The notes under the pieces: model-generated
Seen by the model: the letters and a program-made list of their open reading frames with translations, nothing else
The model's database searches: none
What the model was told of the DNA's origin: nothing
In this document: in pieces, positions 18,075-27,104 of the stretch
How the letters are laid out: each line of letters starts with the position of its first letter
Position numbering within the stretch: the stretch's first letter is position 1
Made by a program: the position numbers and the translations under genes
Source: CAZFGK01 sp964518635
Lineage (GTDB): Bacteria; Zixibacteria; MSB-5A5; GN15; FEB-12
Assembly: GCA_964518635.1 (NCBI GenBank)
Contig: CAZFGK010000012.1
Location: 27,705 to 91,704 of the forward strand
DNA length: 64,000 nucleotides
Reading direction: 5' to 3'

Positions 18075-18857
18075 TCAGACGCCGACCTCATCTTTTCGCT
18101 GTACTGCTGTTTCGACGTGTGAACTGACTGCTACCGGGCGGAGCTGAATGATCCGCAGGAAGTGCATGAGCTTCAGAAGCGGGTAGGTCGGATCAAATTC
18201 GAATTTCTTCACCGCAAAATTCGGGCGACGTGGATAGCGATGGTGATTGTTCTGGAAGAGTTCACCGAGTGCAAGAAAGTCAAAAGGCAGGGTATTGCGG
18301 GAGTTGTCTTTGGTCTCCTTGAAATTGACATAACCATACATGTGACCACACCAGTTCACAATTGCGCCGTGAGTCGGACCCATCACGAAGTGAATCGGCA
18401 GCATCAGGAAGAACCACGGGGACGGAGCAAAAGCGATGTAGAACGCGGTGTAGGCAAGCATGAAGCTTACCCGCATGATCCAGCTTTCGCCGAGCTTTTC
18501 AAGAAACGGCCAGGAGGGGGCAGTCTCACCAAAACGATCTGAACGTCCCGGATTGTTCACCAGATCACTGTAGTAGTTATACGTGTAGGTCATCATCTGG
18601 AAAACATTCCGATGCTGATGTGGCGAATGCGGATCATCCGGACTGTCGCTGAAGGCATGATGCTCGCGGTGCATGATCGCATACGCGCGCGGATTCAGAT
18701 ACGAAGAACCCTGTATAAGAAAGGTGAAGAACATGAACACTTTCTCCATGAATGGAGAAAGCGAAAACATGCGATGAGAGGCATAGCGATGCAGAAAAAC
18801 GGTCTGGCACAACAATGACAGAAACCAGTGAGCGATAAAAAAGATAATGATAGGCAT
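18075..18857 (-). CDS. membrane fatty-acid desaturase (acyl-CoA Delta9-type)
   Basis: Di-iron integral membrane desaturase, 260 aa. It has the three histidine boxes in the correct order: HRYASH (residues 23-28), HREHH (around 64) and NNHHRYP (around 215), with hydrophobic segments between them. Size and boxes match short bacterial DesC/OLE1-type enzymes that put a double bond in saturated acyl chains. It is the last gene of the lipid operon, 56 bases after the methyltransferase, with a terminator directly behind. It probably supplies the unsaturated chains that the CFA synthase and methyltransferase upstream modify. Chain and position specificity are not visible. Confidence 0.85.
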   Translation of the reverse strand: MPIIIFFIAHWFLSLLCQTVFLHRYASHRMFSLSPFMEKVFMFFTFLIQGSSYLNPRAYAIMHREHHAFSDSPDDPHSPHQHRNVFQMMTYTYNYYSDLVNNPGRSDRFGETAPSWPFLEKLGESWIMRVSFMLAYTAFYIAFAPSPWFFLMLPIHFVMGPTHGAIVNWCGHMYGYVNFKETKDNSRNTLPFDFLALGELFQNNHHRYPRRPNFAVKKFEFDPTYPLLKLMHFLRIIQLRPVAVSSHVETAVQRKDEVGV

Positions 18858-18913
18858 TTCGTGTCCTTACGTTTGATTAGGCGTCAGGTGAGCAAGCGCG
18901 CTAGTGCGATCAC

Positions 18914-19939
18914 TCAATGAGAGTGAACCAGTCGATAGTGTCCGACGATCCATTCGGTGCCGGAATCATAGCCAAATAACTCTTCACAAGCCATGAAAAA
19001 AATCCGCCATCGCTGCAACCATTTCCCTGCATCCTTCTCTCCATAATGAGAGCGAAAGAGCGATTTCACTTCGTCACGATGTCTGTCCAGATTTTCAAGC
19101 CAGTGGCGACTGGTTGTTGAATAGTTCGTCCCGTCCACTTTCCAGCTCTCTTCTACACGAAGATGATCAGGAAAGTTTGAAAAAATATCGAAGTTTGGCA
19201 TGAGACCGCCACTGAAGAAGTAATTCGCCATCCAGTCATCCGCTCCGGTACTCACAAAGGGATAGCGGTGCGACTGATGACAGAAAATATGGACAAAAAC
19301 TTTTCCATCCGGTGTTAACCAACTGGATACTCTGCGGAGCAGTTCCTGGTAGTTTCGCATATGCTCAAACATCTCGATTGAGACAATCCGTGAAAACTGC
19401 TGAGTCGGGGAGAATTCATTCATGTCAGTCTTAATGACGGTCACCAAGTGGAGTCCGCGCTCTCGTGCTTGCGCACGAACATAGGTCGCCTGATCCTGCG
19501 AGTTCGTGACCGCCGTAATTGGCGTCGATGGAAATCTCCTGGCCATCTCAAGAGTCAACGATCCCCACCCACAACCCAGTTCGAGAATCGAAGTGGCCGA
19601 GGATAATTCAGCCCGTTCTATAGTGAGATTCAGCATTTCCTGCTCGGCGGCATCGAGAGTTGTAGACTCTGATGGATAATATGCGGAGCTGTATTTCCGA
19701 TGTTTACCCAGAACTAAACCAAAGAACTCAGGAGGAACCTCATAATGCTGCTCATTCGCCTTCTCCGGAACGAGCGCAAGAGCTCCACTTCTCATTGACA
19801 TCAGAAATGCCGCTCTCTCCAGTTCAGATTCTGCGGCAGAGTCGGCAAGCCGCTTCGCCAACAGCTGACGAATCCCCTGACGAATCAGAAAATCGGGAAT
19901 CATCCCGGATTCAGCGAGTTGAATAAGTGAGTGATTCAC
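18914..19939 (-). CDS. CFA-synthase-like SAM methyltransferase (second copy in operon)
   Basis: A 341-aa class I SAM methyltransferase related to cyclopropane-fatty-acid synthases. The SAM-binding motif is SILELGCGWGSLTLEMA, followed by SRIVSIEMFEHMRN. The catalytic half ends with WRIFFMACEELFGYDSGTEW. I choose the GTG at 19939, which overlaps the CFA synthase stop as GTGA. It gives the usual N-terminus ESGMIPDFLIRQGIRQLL; a longer frame to 20044 only reads antisense-like sequence into the upstream gene. The pairing of a full CFA synthase with this shorter relative next to DUF1365 and a FAD oxidoreductase is seen in many proteobacteria. Exact product (methylated or cyclopropanated chain) unknown. 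Confidence 0.88.
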   Translation of the reverse strand: MNHSLIQLAESGMIPDFLIRQGIRQLLAKRLADSAAESELERAAFLMSMRSGALALVPEKANEQHYEVPPEFFGLVLGKHRKYSSAYYPSESTTLDAAEQEMLNLTIERAELSSATSILELGCGWGSLTLEMARRFPSTPITAVTNSQDQATYVRAQARERGLHLVTVIKTDMNEFSPTQQFSRIVSIEMFEHMRNYQELLRRVSSWLTPDGKVFVHIFCHQSHRYPFVSTGADDWMANYFFSGGLMPNFDIFSNFPDHLRVEESWKVDGTNYSTTSRHWLENLDRHRDEVKSLFRSHYGEKDAGKWLQRWRIFFMACEELFGYDSGTEWIVGHYRLVHSH

Positions 19940-21195
19940 CGTCCCACTGCTCCGCGAAATTCCGCACGACCAAACAGTAGTTGCGAACTGCCGATGAATC
20001 GTTCCCGAAATCCTCCCTCGCAGTAGGCAAGGTAGAATTCCCACCGACGACGGAACGATTCGTTAAATCCGAGTGCCTCTATCTCCTCGCTTGCGGATAG
20101 AAATCGCTCTCTCCAGATCGAAAGGGTCCGGGCATAGTCGAGTGTGAAGTCGGCTGTATCGAGAAAACGAAAATCGGTCTTCTCTTTCATGGTCTGCAAC
20201 AAATGAGCAATAGAGATCAGACAGGAACCGGGGAAAATCCTTCGCTGAATGAAATCAGCACTCCGACGATAGAGATCAAAATGCTGATCATTCATACTAA
20301 TGAGTTGCAGTGCAAGCAGCCCATCCGGCGCGAGCAACTCCTGACATCTCTTGACAAAGAGAGGAAGAAACTCATAGCCGACGGCTTCGATCATTTCAAC
20401 GGAGACAATTTTGGAAAATTGTCCGGATACATTCCGATAGTCCTGATTGAGGATCGTGACACGATGACCAAGTCCGGCATTTTCAACTCGCTCTCTTGCA
20501 GCAGTGTATTGGGCAGGAGAGATCGTAATGGCAGTTACCTTGCAGCCATAGTTTTTGGCAGCGTGAATCGCCAATCCTCCCCATCCACACCCGATCTCAA
20601 GCAGATGATCCTGCGGCGAGAGCGCAAGCAGTCGACAGAGACGATCATTCTTTTCAATCTGCGCTTCTTCCAATGATTCATTCCCTGATCTGAAAATTGC
20701 TCCAGAATAGGACATCCCCGGGTCGAGCCATGCCGTGTAGAAACTATTCCCCAGATCATAATGATATTCGATATTTTCCTTACTGGTAGTCAGCGTATTT
20801 CTGCGAAGACGATGCTGCCATCGATCAATATATTGACGGATGGTTGCAGAGCCGCCATCAAGTGTGGTCAAGGTTGAACGATTGCGAACCAGCAGGCGAA
20901 TGACAGAAACGAGGTCATTACTCGACCACCACCCCTGCTCATAGGCATCCCCGGCTCCGTTTGTTCCCTGCAACATAAGGAGTTGATACAAACGGTGGTC
21001 ATGAACTACGACTGACGAGCTGAGATCAGATGCAGTCCCAAAGTTAAACATCTCATTCCCATCCTGCAGATGGAGTTCACCATCAGACAGTGATGCAAGG
21101 GCACGATGAATTGACCGACGTGCAAGTTCAAATCGTCCGGCCATCATCGGATGCGAGGCCGGCATAAGCATTGAGAGTTCCTGTGATCTGTTCAT
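19936..21195 (-). CDS. cfa: cyclopropane-fatty-acyl-phospholipid synthase
   Basis: A 419-aa enzyme that transfers a methylene from SAM onto the double bond of membrane phospholipid chains. The N-terminal domain contains GDAYEQGWW. The catalytic domain has IEYHYDLGNSFYTAWLD, the SAM motif LLEIGCGWGGLAIHAA, IVSVEMIEAVG, and the C-terminal FYLAYCEGGFRERFIG, all characteristic. It starts with ATGA overlapping the DUF1365 stop and ends overlapping the next methyltransferase by four bases, so it is translationally coupled on both sides. Its acyl substrates could be made by the desaturase at the end of the same operon. Confidence 0.94.
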   Translation of the reverse strand: MNRSQELSMLMPASHPMMAGRFELARRSIHRALASLSDGELHLQDGNEMFNFGTASDLSSSVVVHDHRLYQLLMLQGTNGAGDAYEQGWWSSNDLVSVIRLLVRNRSTLTTLDGGSATIRQYIDRWQHRLRRNTLTTSKENIEYHYDLGNSFYTAWLDPGMSYSGAIFRSGNESLEEAQIEKNDRLCRLLALSPQDHLLEIGCGWGGLAIHAAKNYGCKVTAITISPAQYTAARERVENAGLGHRVTILNQDYRNVSGQFSKIVSVEMIEAVGYEFLPLFVKRCQELLAPDGLLALQLISMNDQHFDLYRRSADFIQRRIFPGSCLISIAHLLQTMKEKTDFRFLDTADFTLDYARTLSIWRERFLSASEEIEALGFNESFRRRWEFYLAYCEGGFRERFIGSSQLLFGRAEFRGAVGR

Positions 21196-22052
21196 TTTCT
21201 GGTAACCTGATGTAAAACAGATGAATGGGTGGTAGTTGTAACTGTATCCTGATCAGTTGGGTTCGGATGATCATGCACCGGCACCCGCTTGAGCCAGAGT
21301 CGGAGGGCTTCAAAGTGAATACGTGCAATTACTCGCGCAGTCAGAAATGGCTGTCGCAGGACAGCCGCAGCGAGAGATGCCGAAGTCAATGGCCGACGCT
21401 CGAGCATGAGGGTTGCATCAAAGAGTGGACTTTTCTGCGCGGTATCGTCGGCATCGAAATTCTGAAAGTGAAGTGTCAGGCGATCAGCAGGTCTGCTGAG
21501 CTGCCAGCGATACCGCTGTTCCATGGGATGAAAGGGAGAGACATGAAAGCTCTTCGCAAATGAAAATTCCCAGCCATCTCGAATCTCTTCCCCCTGTTCG
21601 ACCGGTAATGCATAGGCATGACGTTCCTTCCATGGCGTGTTGGTAATTTCTGCAACCACGCCGGTGACCTCTGTCCGTTGCTGATTCAGCTCATAGTAAA
21701 TCGTAACCGGATTGAACAGATATCCGAACTGTCGCAAGTGGGTGAGCATGAGAGACGGACGCGGAGGAGCTGTGAGCAACGTGTCACCACGCTGGGCAGC
21801 GAGTCGTTCGCTTATCAGCGATTGTATGTTCTGATCAACAGGTGCGATGTAATCCGACCGTCGAAACTGCGCCAGTGAAAGCCGACCTTGCGCACTGAAC
21901 AGGAACGATTCAGGGAGAAAGTCGCTGATTCGATCCGGATCAATCAGCACCATGAAGATCGGCATGCGAAACTCATGACGCTTCGGTGAAAATCGTCGAT
22001 GACGAATCTCCCCGACAAACAATCCCGGTTCAAGAGGCATGGAACCACTCAT
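21192..22052 (-). CDS. DUF1365-family protein
   Basis: A 286-aa DUF1365 protein. Recognised by the opening GLFVGEIRHRRFSPKRHEF, by YLFNPVTIYYE in the first half, and by KSFHVSPFHPM in the middle, all typical of the family. It has no transmembrane helix and no known reaction. It nearly always sits beside CFA-like methyltransferases and a COG2907-type FAD oxidoreductase, as here (4-bp overlaps on both sides), so a role in modified fatty-acid synthesis is a reasonable inference but unproven. Confidence 0.92.
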   Translation of the reverse strand: MSGSMPLEPGLFVGEIRHRRFSPKRHEFRMPIFMVLIDPDRISDFLPESFLFSAQGRLSLAQFRRSDYIAPVDQNIQSLISERLAAQRGDTLLTAPPRPSLMLTHLRQFGYLFNPVTIYYELNQQRTEVTGVVAEITNTPWKERHAYALPVEQGEEIRDGWEFSFAKSFHVSPFHPMEQRYRWQLSRPADRLTLHFQNFDADDTAQKSPLFDATLMLERRPLTSASLAAAVLRQPFLTARVIARIHFEALRLWLKRVPVHDHPNPTDQDTVTTTTHSSVLHQVTRK

Positions 22053-23341
22053 CGAGAACTCTCCGGCCAGTTGACACCGAGCATCGAAGCCACGTCTACT
22101 GCGCTTCGCATTCCATCCTCATGAAATCCGAATCCCCAGTATGCTCCTGCATAATATGTTCGCTTCCTTCCCTGAATCTCGGTCTTCCGTGACTGGGAAG
22201 CAAAAGTGGACGCAGCGTAGACGGGGTGAAAATACTCTTCGCGCGCAATGACACGTTCAGCGTTAATCCAATTGTCGCAGTTGAGCGATACACAATACGT
22301 TTCAGATGTCTGCAGCGACTGAAGCAAATTCATATTGTAGGTCACTGTAATAGCATCCTGATCCTTGCTAAACCGCTTCACATTCCAGGCCGCATTCGCG
22401 CGCCGATTTTTCGGAATGAGAGTGGTGTCAGTATGCAACGTCATGGCATTCGACTGGAATCGAATTCCACCAAGAATTTCTCGTTCAGCCAGTGATGGTT
22501 CATTCAAAATGGCAAGCGCCTGATCTGCATGACAGGCACAGATCACCGCATCCGCCGTGATCGAATTCCCTGATCGGAGTGTAACGGTGACATTTGCATC
22601 AGTTCGATCAATACGGACGGCGGCATCATTGGTAATAGTCGTCCCTGAAAAATTCCGCATCAGGGCATCGACATAGGACTGCGACCCACCGGTGACAACC
22701 CGCCAGACCGGTCGATTATCAACTTGCAGCATCCGATGATGATGAAAAAACTTTACAAATGGGACAACCGGAAATGAAAGTACCTGCATCGCACCAGTCG
22801 ACCAGATCGCTCCTCCCATTGGAAGAATGAAGCGATTGGTGAATACATCCGAGTACCTATTCTGGGTCAAATAGTCGCCAAGTGTTTCAGAACTTGTTGC
22901 AGTCAGCACTGATGGAGCTTCTCGAAAAAAGCGAAGAATCTCCCGAATCATCAGATGATGATCGGGGCGAAAGATATTTCTTCGCTGGGCAAACAATCCG
23001 TTCAGACTACTGCCAGAATATTCGATGCCACTTTGTTCATCGGCGACACTGAAGGACATCGTCGACGGTTGCGTTGCGACACCAAGAGTGGCGAGCATCG
23101 AGAGAAACAACGGATAATTAAGTTCATTGCACACAATGAATCCGGTATCAATAGGAATCAACTGATTACCATTCTGTACTTGAATCGTGTTGACATGCCC
23201 ACCAAGACGTTTTGCAGCATCGATCAGTGTCACCCGATATCTCTTTGAGAGAAGCCAACTCGCAGCCAAGCCGCTGACTCCCGCACCGACAACGACGATG
23301 TGAGCATGAGGAGAGAGGGGGAAGGTATCGTGAGAATTCAG
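22049..23341 (-). CDS. COG2907-like FAD-dependent oxidoreductase; start codon unclear
   Basis: Flavin amine-oxidase-like protein. The FAD-binding motif IVVVGAGVSGLAASWLLS is encoded at about 23300-23250, and the conserved IDTGFIVCNELNYP and C-terminal YYAGAYWGFGFHEDGMRSA (FAD-binding tail) follow. The odd point is the start: the first ATG/GTG/TTG in this frame is the TTG at 23269, which would cut off the first half of the nucleotide-binding motif. The frame is open back to a stop near 23455 with no canonical start. I place the start at the CTG at 23341, five bases after the lipocalin TAA. It ends with an ATGA overlap to DUF1365. Confidence 0.82.
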   Translation of the reverse strand: MNSHDTFPLSPHAHIVVVGAGVSGLAASWLLSKRYRVTLIDAAKRLGGHVNTIQVQNGNQLIPIDTGFIVCNELNYPLFLSMLATLGVATQPSTMSFSVADEQSGIEYSGSSLNGLFAQRRNIFRPDHHLMIREILRFFREAPSVLTATSSETLGDYLTQNRYSDVFTNRFILPMGGAIWSTGAMQVLSFPVVPFVKFFHHHRMLQVDNRPVWRVVTGGSQSYVDALMRNFSGTTITNDAAVRIDRTDANVTVTLRSGNSITADAVICACHADQALAILNEPSLAEREILGGIRFQSNAMTLHTDTTLIPKNRRANAAWNVKRFSKDQDAITVTYNMNLLQSLQTSETYCVSLNCDNWINAERVIAREEYFHPVYAASTFASQSRKTEIQGRKRTYYAGAYWGFGFHEDGMRSAVDVASMLGVNWPESSR

Positions 23342-23346
23342 CTGAG

Positions 23347-23919
23347 TTAGTCCGTCAGTTGCGATAATGTCGTTGAAGTGGAATCTGGCCAGTTTTGCGG
23401 TACTCGCTGAATGAGGGCTGGGTCGAAGCCGAGTGATGTAACTAAAGTGACGAGCTCATTGTATACGCCGTCCTGCATCTTTGGAGTTCGAGCCATAATC
23501 CAGAGATACTCCCGATTCGGAACGCCCACCACACAGTGCGAGTAGTCATCGGCAAGTGCGATCACCTGATACGGCATCTTGATCGGCCAGATGAATTGGA
23601 CTTTCCAGTTTGCTCCGGTGCCATCAGGAATGACGAATCCAGTCGCGCTCAGTTGTTTTCGTTCGTCGGAACCCTCTTTTTCATAGGTGAAACGTATGAA
23701 AATGCTGCCATCCGGTTTTCGTTCGTAGTGCTCGATGGCATCAATCGCCCCCTTCTCGACAAAGGTCGGAATATTGGCGATGACATACCAGTCTCCCATG
23801 AAGCGATCCAGATCAACTTTCGGAACGGATGGAAGTGGCGGATGCGAATCGGTCCGTCGAAAAAAGATCAGATAGACCATGAGGGCACCAAGAAGGAGTA
23901 ACAGAATTCGAAACATCAT
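23347..23919 (-). CDS. lipocalin family protein (Blc-like)
   Basis: Membrane-anchored lipocalin of about 190 aa. The hydrophobic N-terminus (FRILLLLLGALMVYLIFF) is a signal anchor without a lipobox Cys, unlike E. coli Blc. The barrel opens with the GxW signature GDWYVIANIP and has YSHCVVGVPNREYLWIMAR near the end, as in Blc. I choose the ATG at 23919 because it overlaps the DUF1295 stop as ATGA; a GTG at 23934 is the alternative. Lipocalins of this type bind lysophospholipids or fatty acids, which suits the lipid operon. It may carry modified acyl chains across the periplasm. Confidence 0.88.
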   Translation of the reverse strand: MMFRILLLLLGALMVYLIFFRRTDSHPPLPSVPKVDLDRFMGDWYVIANIPTFVEKGAIDAIEHYERKPDGSIFIRFTYEKEGSDERKQLSATGFVIPDGTGANWKVQFIWPIKMPYQVIALADDYSHCVVGVPNREYLWIMARTPKMQDGVYNELVTLVTSLGFDPALIQRVPQNWPDSTSTTLSQLTD

Positions 23920-24716
23920 CTTCTTTGCAACCACGGAATAAAGGCATTGGTTCGTTTGATATACTCTGAATATCCCGGTTTATCAGTTTTCATACTTTCT
24001 TCAAGCAATGAGACACCAGAGACTTTCAAGAGCAGAAACAACATCAGTAGCGGGCACCCGACCAGCCACCATGGTCCGACCGGAAGAACAACCAGCCAGA
24101 ACCCGAACCAGAGTGTTGCCTCGCCAAAATAATTCGGGTGGCGGGAAAATTTCCAGAGTCCGGTCGTGAGTAGTTTCCCCTTATTCGACGGATCAGCTTT
24201 GAAACGTGATAGCTGAAAGTCCGCAATTGTTTCAAAGAGAAAACCGATGACCCAGATGATCACACCGATAAGAGAGATAACACTGAATGAGTTTGAATCT
24301 GAAGCTATCCCGACACAGATTGGCACCGCGAGTACCCACATCAAGATCGCCTGAAGCAAGTAGACCTTCGGATAACTCAGCAGCCACCAGTGTGGTCCAT
24401 TGTTCGCTCGCCACTTTCGATAACGGCTGTCTTCCCCTTTTCCAATATTTCTTCTGCCAATATGCCAGGCGAGACGTACGGCCCAGAGAAAAACCATACC
24501 AAGGAGAATCTGAGATCGAACCGGGTTTCCGGCTGAGTCGTCCTGTCGATCTGCAATGATAAACCAGAAGAGTGCCAGGATAAAAAAACCGGGACCCCAG
24601 AAAATATCGATGATACTCGCATCCCTGAGACGCACAGAAAGTATCCAGAGCAGGGTGACGATTGCAGCAATCAGCACTCCCCCTTGAAGCCAGAGTGTCA
24701 GGGGGAAATTATGCAT
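23916..24716 (-). CDS. DUF1295 / steroid 5-alpha-reductase-like membrane protein
   Basis: Integral membrane protein of 266 aa with about six to seven helices. The C-terminal part shows the isoprenylcysteine methyltransferase / 5-alpha-reductase signature: GLWKFSRHPNYFGEATLWFG and, before the end, EYIKRTNAFIPW. I choose the ATG at 24716, which overlaps the end of DUF2878 by eight bases; the upstream extension is polar. DUF1295 proteins are predicted NADPH-dependent reductases or methyltransferases acting in the membrane. In this operon it probably acts on a fatty-acyl or sterol-like substrate, but none is shown. Confidence 0.85.
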   Translation of the reverse strand: MHNFPLTLWLQGGVLIAAIVTLLWILSVRLRDASIIDIFWGPGFFILALFWFIIADRQDDSAGNPVRSQILLGMVFLWAVRLAWHIGRRNIGKGEDSRYRKWRANNGPHWWLLSYPKVYLLQAILMWVLAVPICVGIASDSNSFSVISLIGVIIWVIGFLFETIADFQLSRFKADPSNKGKLLTTGLWKFSRHPNYFGEATLWFGFWLVVLPVGPWWLVGCPLLMLFLLLKVSGVSLLEESMKTDKPGYSEYIKRTNAFIPWLQRR

Positions 24717-25296
24717 GCTGAATCTGCTTCTCGAATCTGATAGAGAGCAAGACAAGTAATGGGAAAGACATACCCCAGATAAACGCCAGTGCTACCAGAG
24801 AGTTCATTTTTTCTCGAAAGAGAATTGCACCAAATGCTTCGCCGCCAAGAAATGCGACGGGACCGAAGATGACGCCAAGCAGAACAACTATCCATTTTTT
24901 GTCGTTTCGCCAGAGTCTCTTGCTCCAGCTCAATGAATGGTTCACTGTCAGGGCAAATGCAACCCAAAGAGAGAGAATCCAAAGCGGTGGGAAGAAGTCA
25001 ATAGCTGCGCTGAATGAAGAATTGACTGAGCCAACCGGCAAGTCGGCTGCATATTGTAGCCACTGGCTCTTGGCGAGGAGCCCATCGGCTGCTATCCCCA
25101 ACAGCAGGGCAATTCCTATGAGAAAAAGATCAGCCCTTCTACGCTCCATCGAGAAAAAAAGAAAATGAATGCCGGCAAAAAACAGAACTGCAATCGGACC
25201 AAAGAGAGGTTCACCGCTCCCCGCTCCGACGACAGATGCAAACCAGCAGCATTGAAAGAGAACGAAATTCGTAAACAACCTGAACACTGGATGCAA
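24709..25296 (-). CDS. DUF2878-family membrane protein
   Basis: A 195-aa polytopic protein with about five hydrophobic segments. It matches the DUF2878 pattern: FVLFQCCWFASVVGAG at the start, the central GIAADGLLAKSQWLQY, and PPLWILSLWVAFALTVNHSLSW. No function is known. In many bacteria DUF2878 is part of the same cluster with CFA synthase, DUF1365 and DUF1295. It begins four bases after the TetR stop and overlaps DUF1295. Confidence 0.82.
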   Translation of the reverse strand: MHPVFRLFTNFVLFQCCWFASVVGAGSGEPLFGPIAVLFFAGIHFLFFSMERRRADLFLIGIALLLGIAADGLLAKSQWLQYAADLPVGSVNSSFSAAIDFFPPLWILSLWVAFALTVNHSLSWSKRLWRNDKKWIVVLLGVIFGPVAFLGGEAFGAILFREKMNSLVALAFIWGMSFPLLVLLSIRFEKQIQHA

Positions 25297-25300
25297 TCAA

Positions 25301-26014
25301 CTAGCGTTTGAGATGCGTACGCTGGAGACCGAAACCAAGAGCCCAGGCACGCACAGCCGATGTCGCCATTTCGGGGGGATCAATCAGTTCCTTGTTGGAC
25401 GGAACATCGAATTGCCCTTCCAGTTCAAGCACCGAAAATCCATGCACGATCGACCAGACCGCAGTGGCTGCATCGCAGATGTCCTGCTGACTGCTGACTG
25501 AACCAACAAGAGGCGCGACCGCTTTCATGAGCGCAACATAGGCTGCTTCTGCCTGTGCGCAGTATTCCGGAAAGTCCTCCCTTGGTGGGAGTTCTTTGTG
25601 AAACATGGCGCGAAAATATCCCGGATTCTTTATTGCGAATCGGACATACTCCCCGGCTCCAACAGCGAGAGCATCGACTGAAGATAGCCCTGCAACTCGC
25701 GGATCTTCCAGGCGAGGCATGTGGGCATTGAACATCCGAAATCCCTGTTCGCCGACTGCGGCAATAAGATGACGTCTGGAATCGAAATGACGATAGGCTG
25801 CGACATGGGAGGTGCCGATTTCACTCGCCAACGAACGAATAGAAAAATCGGCATTGGAAGATTCTGTAAGTCTTGCGACCGCAACTGCAATCAGTGCTTC
25901 CCGAAGATTCCCATGATGATAGGCACCAAATGGTTTGTGAGTATCGCTGGCAGCATGATGCGCGGCTTGATCCGGCTGCTGAGAGACTCCGTCCTGTTCG
26001 AGCTTCTTCTTCAT
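25301..26014 (-). CDS. TetR/AcrR-family transcriptional regulator
   Basis: A 237-aa regulator. The DNA-binding domain (about residues 35-80 from the chosen start) shows FSIRSLASEIGTSHVAAYRHFDSRRHL, a TetR helix-turn-helix split across the quoted stretch. The C-terminal part with NPGYFRAMF and WSIVHGFSVLELEG is of the TetR_C_33/WHG type. The ATG at 26014 starts MKKKLEQDG; an in-frame extension to 26116 adds a segment without regulator character. It is the second gene of the operon, between the B12 regulator and DUF2878, so the lipid genes may respond to a lipophilic ligand as well as to light. Confidence 0.88.
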   Translation of the reverse strand: MKKKLEQDGVSQQPDQAAHHAASDTHKPFGAYHHGNLREALIAVAVARLTESSNADFSIRSLASEIGTSHVAAYRHFDSRRHLIAAVGEQGFRMFNAHMPRLEDPRVAGLSSVDALAVGAGEYVRFAIKNPGYFRAMFHKELPPREDFPEYCAQAEAAYVALMKAVAPLVGSVSSQQDICDAATAVWSIVHGFSVLELEGQFDVPSNKELIDPPEMATSAVRAWALGFGLQRTHLKR

Positions 26015-26140
26015 GGCTACCGGTGAAACATAGCAGAAAGCCACCCTGTTTCCAAATGTCGCTGAAAGCAAGGGAGGCTGACAGATACTCTGAATTGACG
26101 GCATGAAATCACTCATTCTATTGAATGCTCAAGAATTGGG

Positions 26141-27082
26141 TCATGGTTGTTGCTCAACGAGCATCGAAGCAAGCCGTGTTCGGAAACTACTGAAATTATG
26201 GATGCCGACGACCTCCATCTTTCCAGAATTCGACTCGTAGATCCCGGCTGCGCGTCCGCCGATAAAAATGACCACATCTCGCGGGATGAGACTTTGCAAC
26301 TGCTCAATTTCAGTCTCAGCTCGAAGATCAACTGACGGAAAAACAAAACTGAGTGCCACTGCTCGTGCTTTGAGCACATTTACGGCTTGTGCGATCTCCA
26401 CGGCGGAGAGATTTGCGCCCAGATGAATGGCTCGCCATCCCTCCTGCGATGTGATCGCGGCTGCGATCATTGCGCCCAGCTCATGATGTTGTCCTGTTGT
26501 TGTCGCGGTCAATAGTATTGGGGCATCTGGCAGAGGCTGTATCTTCATGAGCACAGAGCCGAGGAAGTTTCGAATGACCGTCGAAGCAAGATGCTCCTGG
26601 ACAATTCTAAGTTCGTTGGAACGCCAGAGTCGACCAATCTCTTCAAGTAGAGGGACTATGAATTGCTCCAGCAAAGGCATCTGACCAAGACGAACCGAGG
26701 CCTCAAGGAGAACCGCATTCAGACGGACATCATCCAGTGCCTGAATCGCCTGAATCGAGTCTGCCAGAAAGTGCATGCTGCTTCTGGAGTTTTTCTGCGA
26801 GGTTTTCTTTTTCTCTTCAAATCGCGCGTTAGTAAACTCTTCAAGCTGCGCAGTTGGCAAAGATGCAATGTCACCAATGCGATGCCCGAAGTCCTGAGCC
26901 CGCTGCAACAACGTCAGGCGACGGATATCTTCTGCAGTGTAGAGGCGACGATTTGTTTCTGTTCGAATCGGCCTGACCGCATGATATCGTCTCTCCCACA
27001 TCCGAATCAGATGCTGACTCAACCCTGACTGCATCGATGCAGCTTCAATTCCAAACAGCCCGTCCGGACCCTTATTCTTCAT
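26141..27082 (-). CDS. CarH/LitR-like MerR regulator with B12-binding domain (photoreceptor)
   Basis: A 313-aa regulator. It has an N-terminal MerR winged helix (GIEAASMQSGLSQHLIRMWE, then RRYHAV and NRRLYTAEDI), a four-helix cap with the CarH photochemical motif W-x9-E-H (W153, E163, H164 from this start), and a B12-binding Rossmann domain with the axial-ligand motif Q-H-H-E-L-G (H200; the usual first acidic residue is Gln). W-to-His spacing matches Thermus CarH. Such proteins are dark-state repressors that bind adenosylcobalamin and fall apart in light. The start at 27082 has TGAGGA seven bases upstream; a 20-residue extension to 27142 would cross the promoter. It heads the lipid operon and probably represses it. 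Confidence 0.92.
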   Translation of the reverse strand: MKNKGPDGLFGIEAASMQSGLSQHLIRMWERRYHAVRPIRTETNRRLYTAEDIRRLTLLQRAQDFGHRIGDIASLPTAQLEEFTNARFEEKKKTSQKNSRSSMHFLADSIQAIQALDDVRLNAVLLEASVRLGQMPLLEQFIVPLLEEIGRLWRSNELRIVQEHLASTVIRNFLGSVLMKIQPLPDAPILLTATTTGQHHELGAMIAAAITSQEGWRAIHLGANLSAVEIAQAVNVLKARAVALSFVFPSVDLRAETEIEQLQSLIPRDVVIFIGGRAAGIYESNSGKMEVVGIHNFSSFRTRLASMLVEQQP

Positions 27083-27104
27083 TGCAATATCCTCATGTAC
27101 ATAG

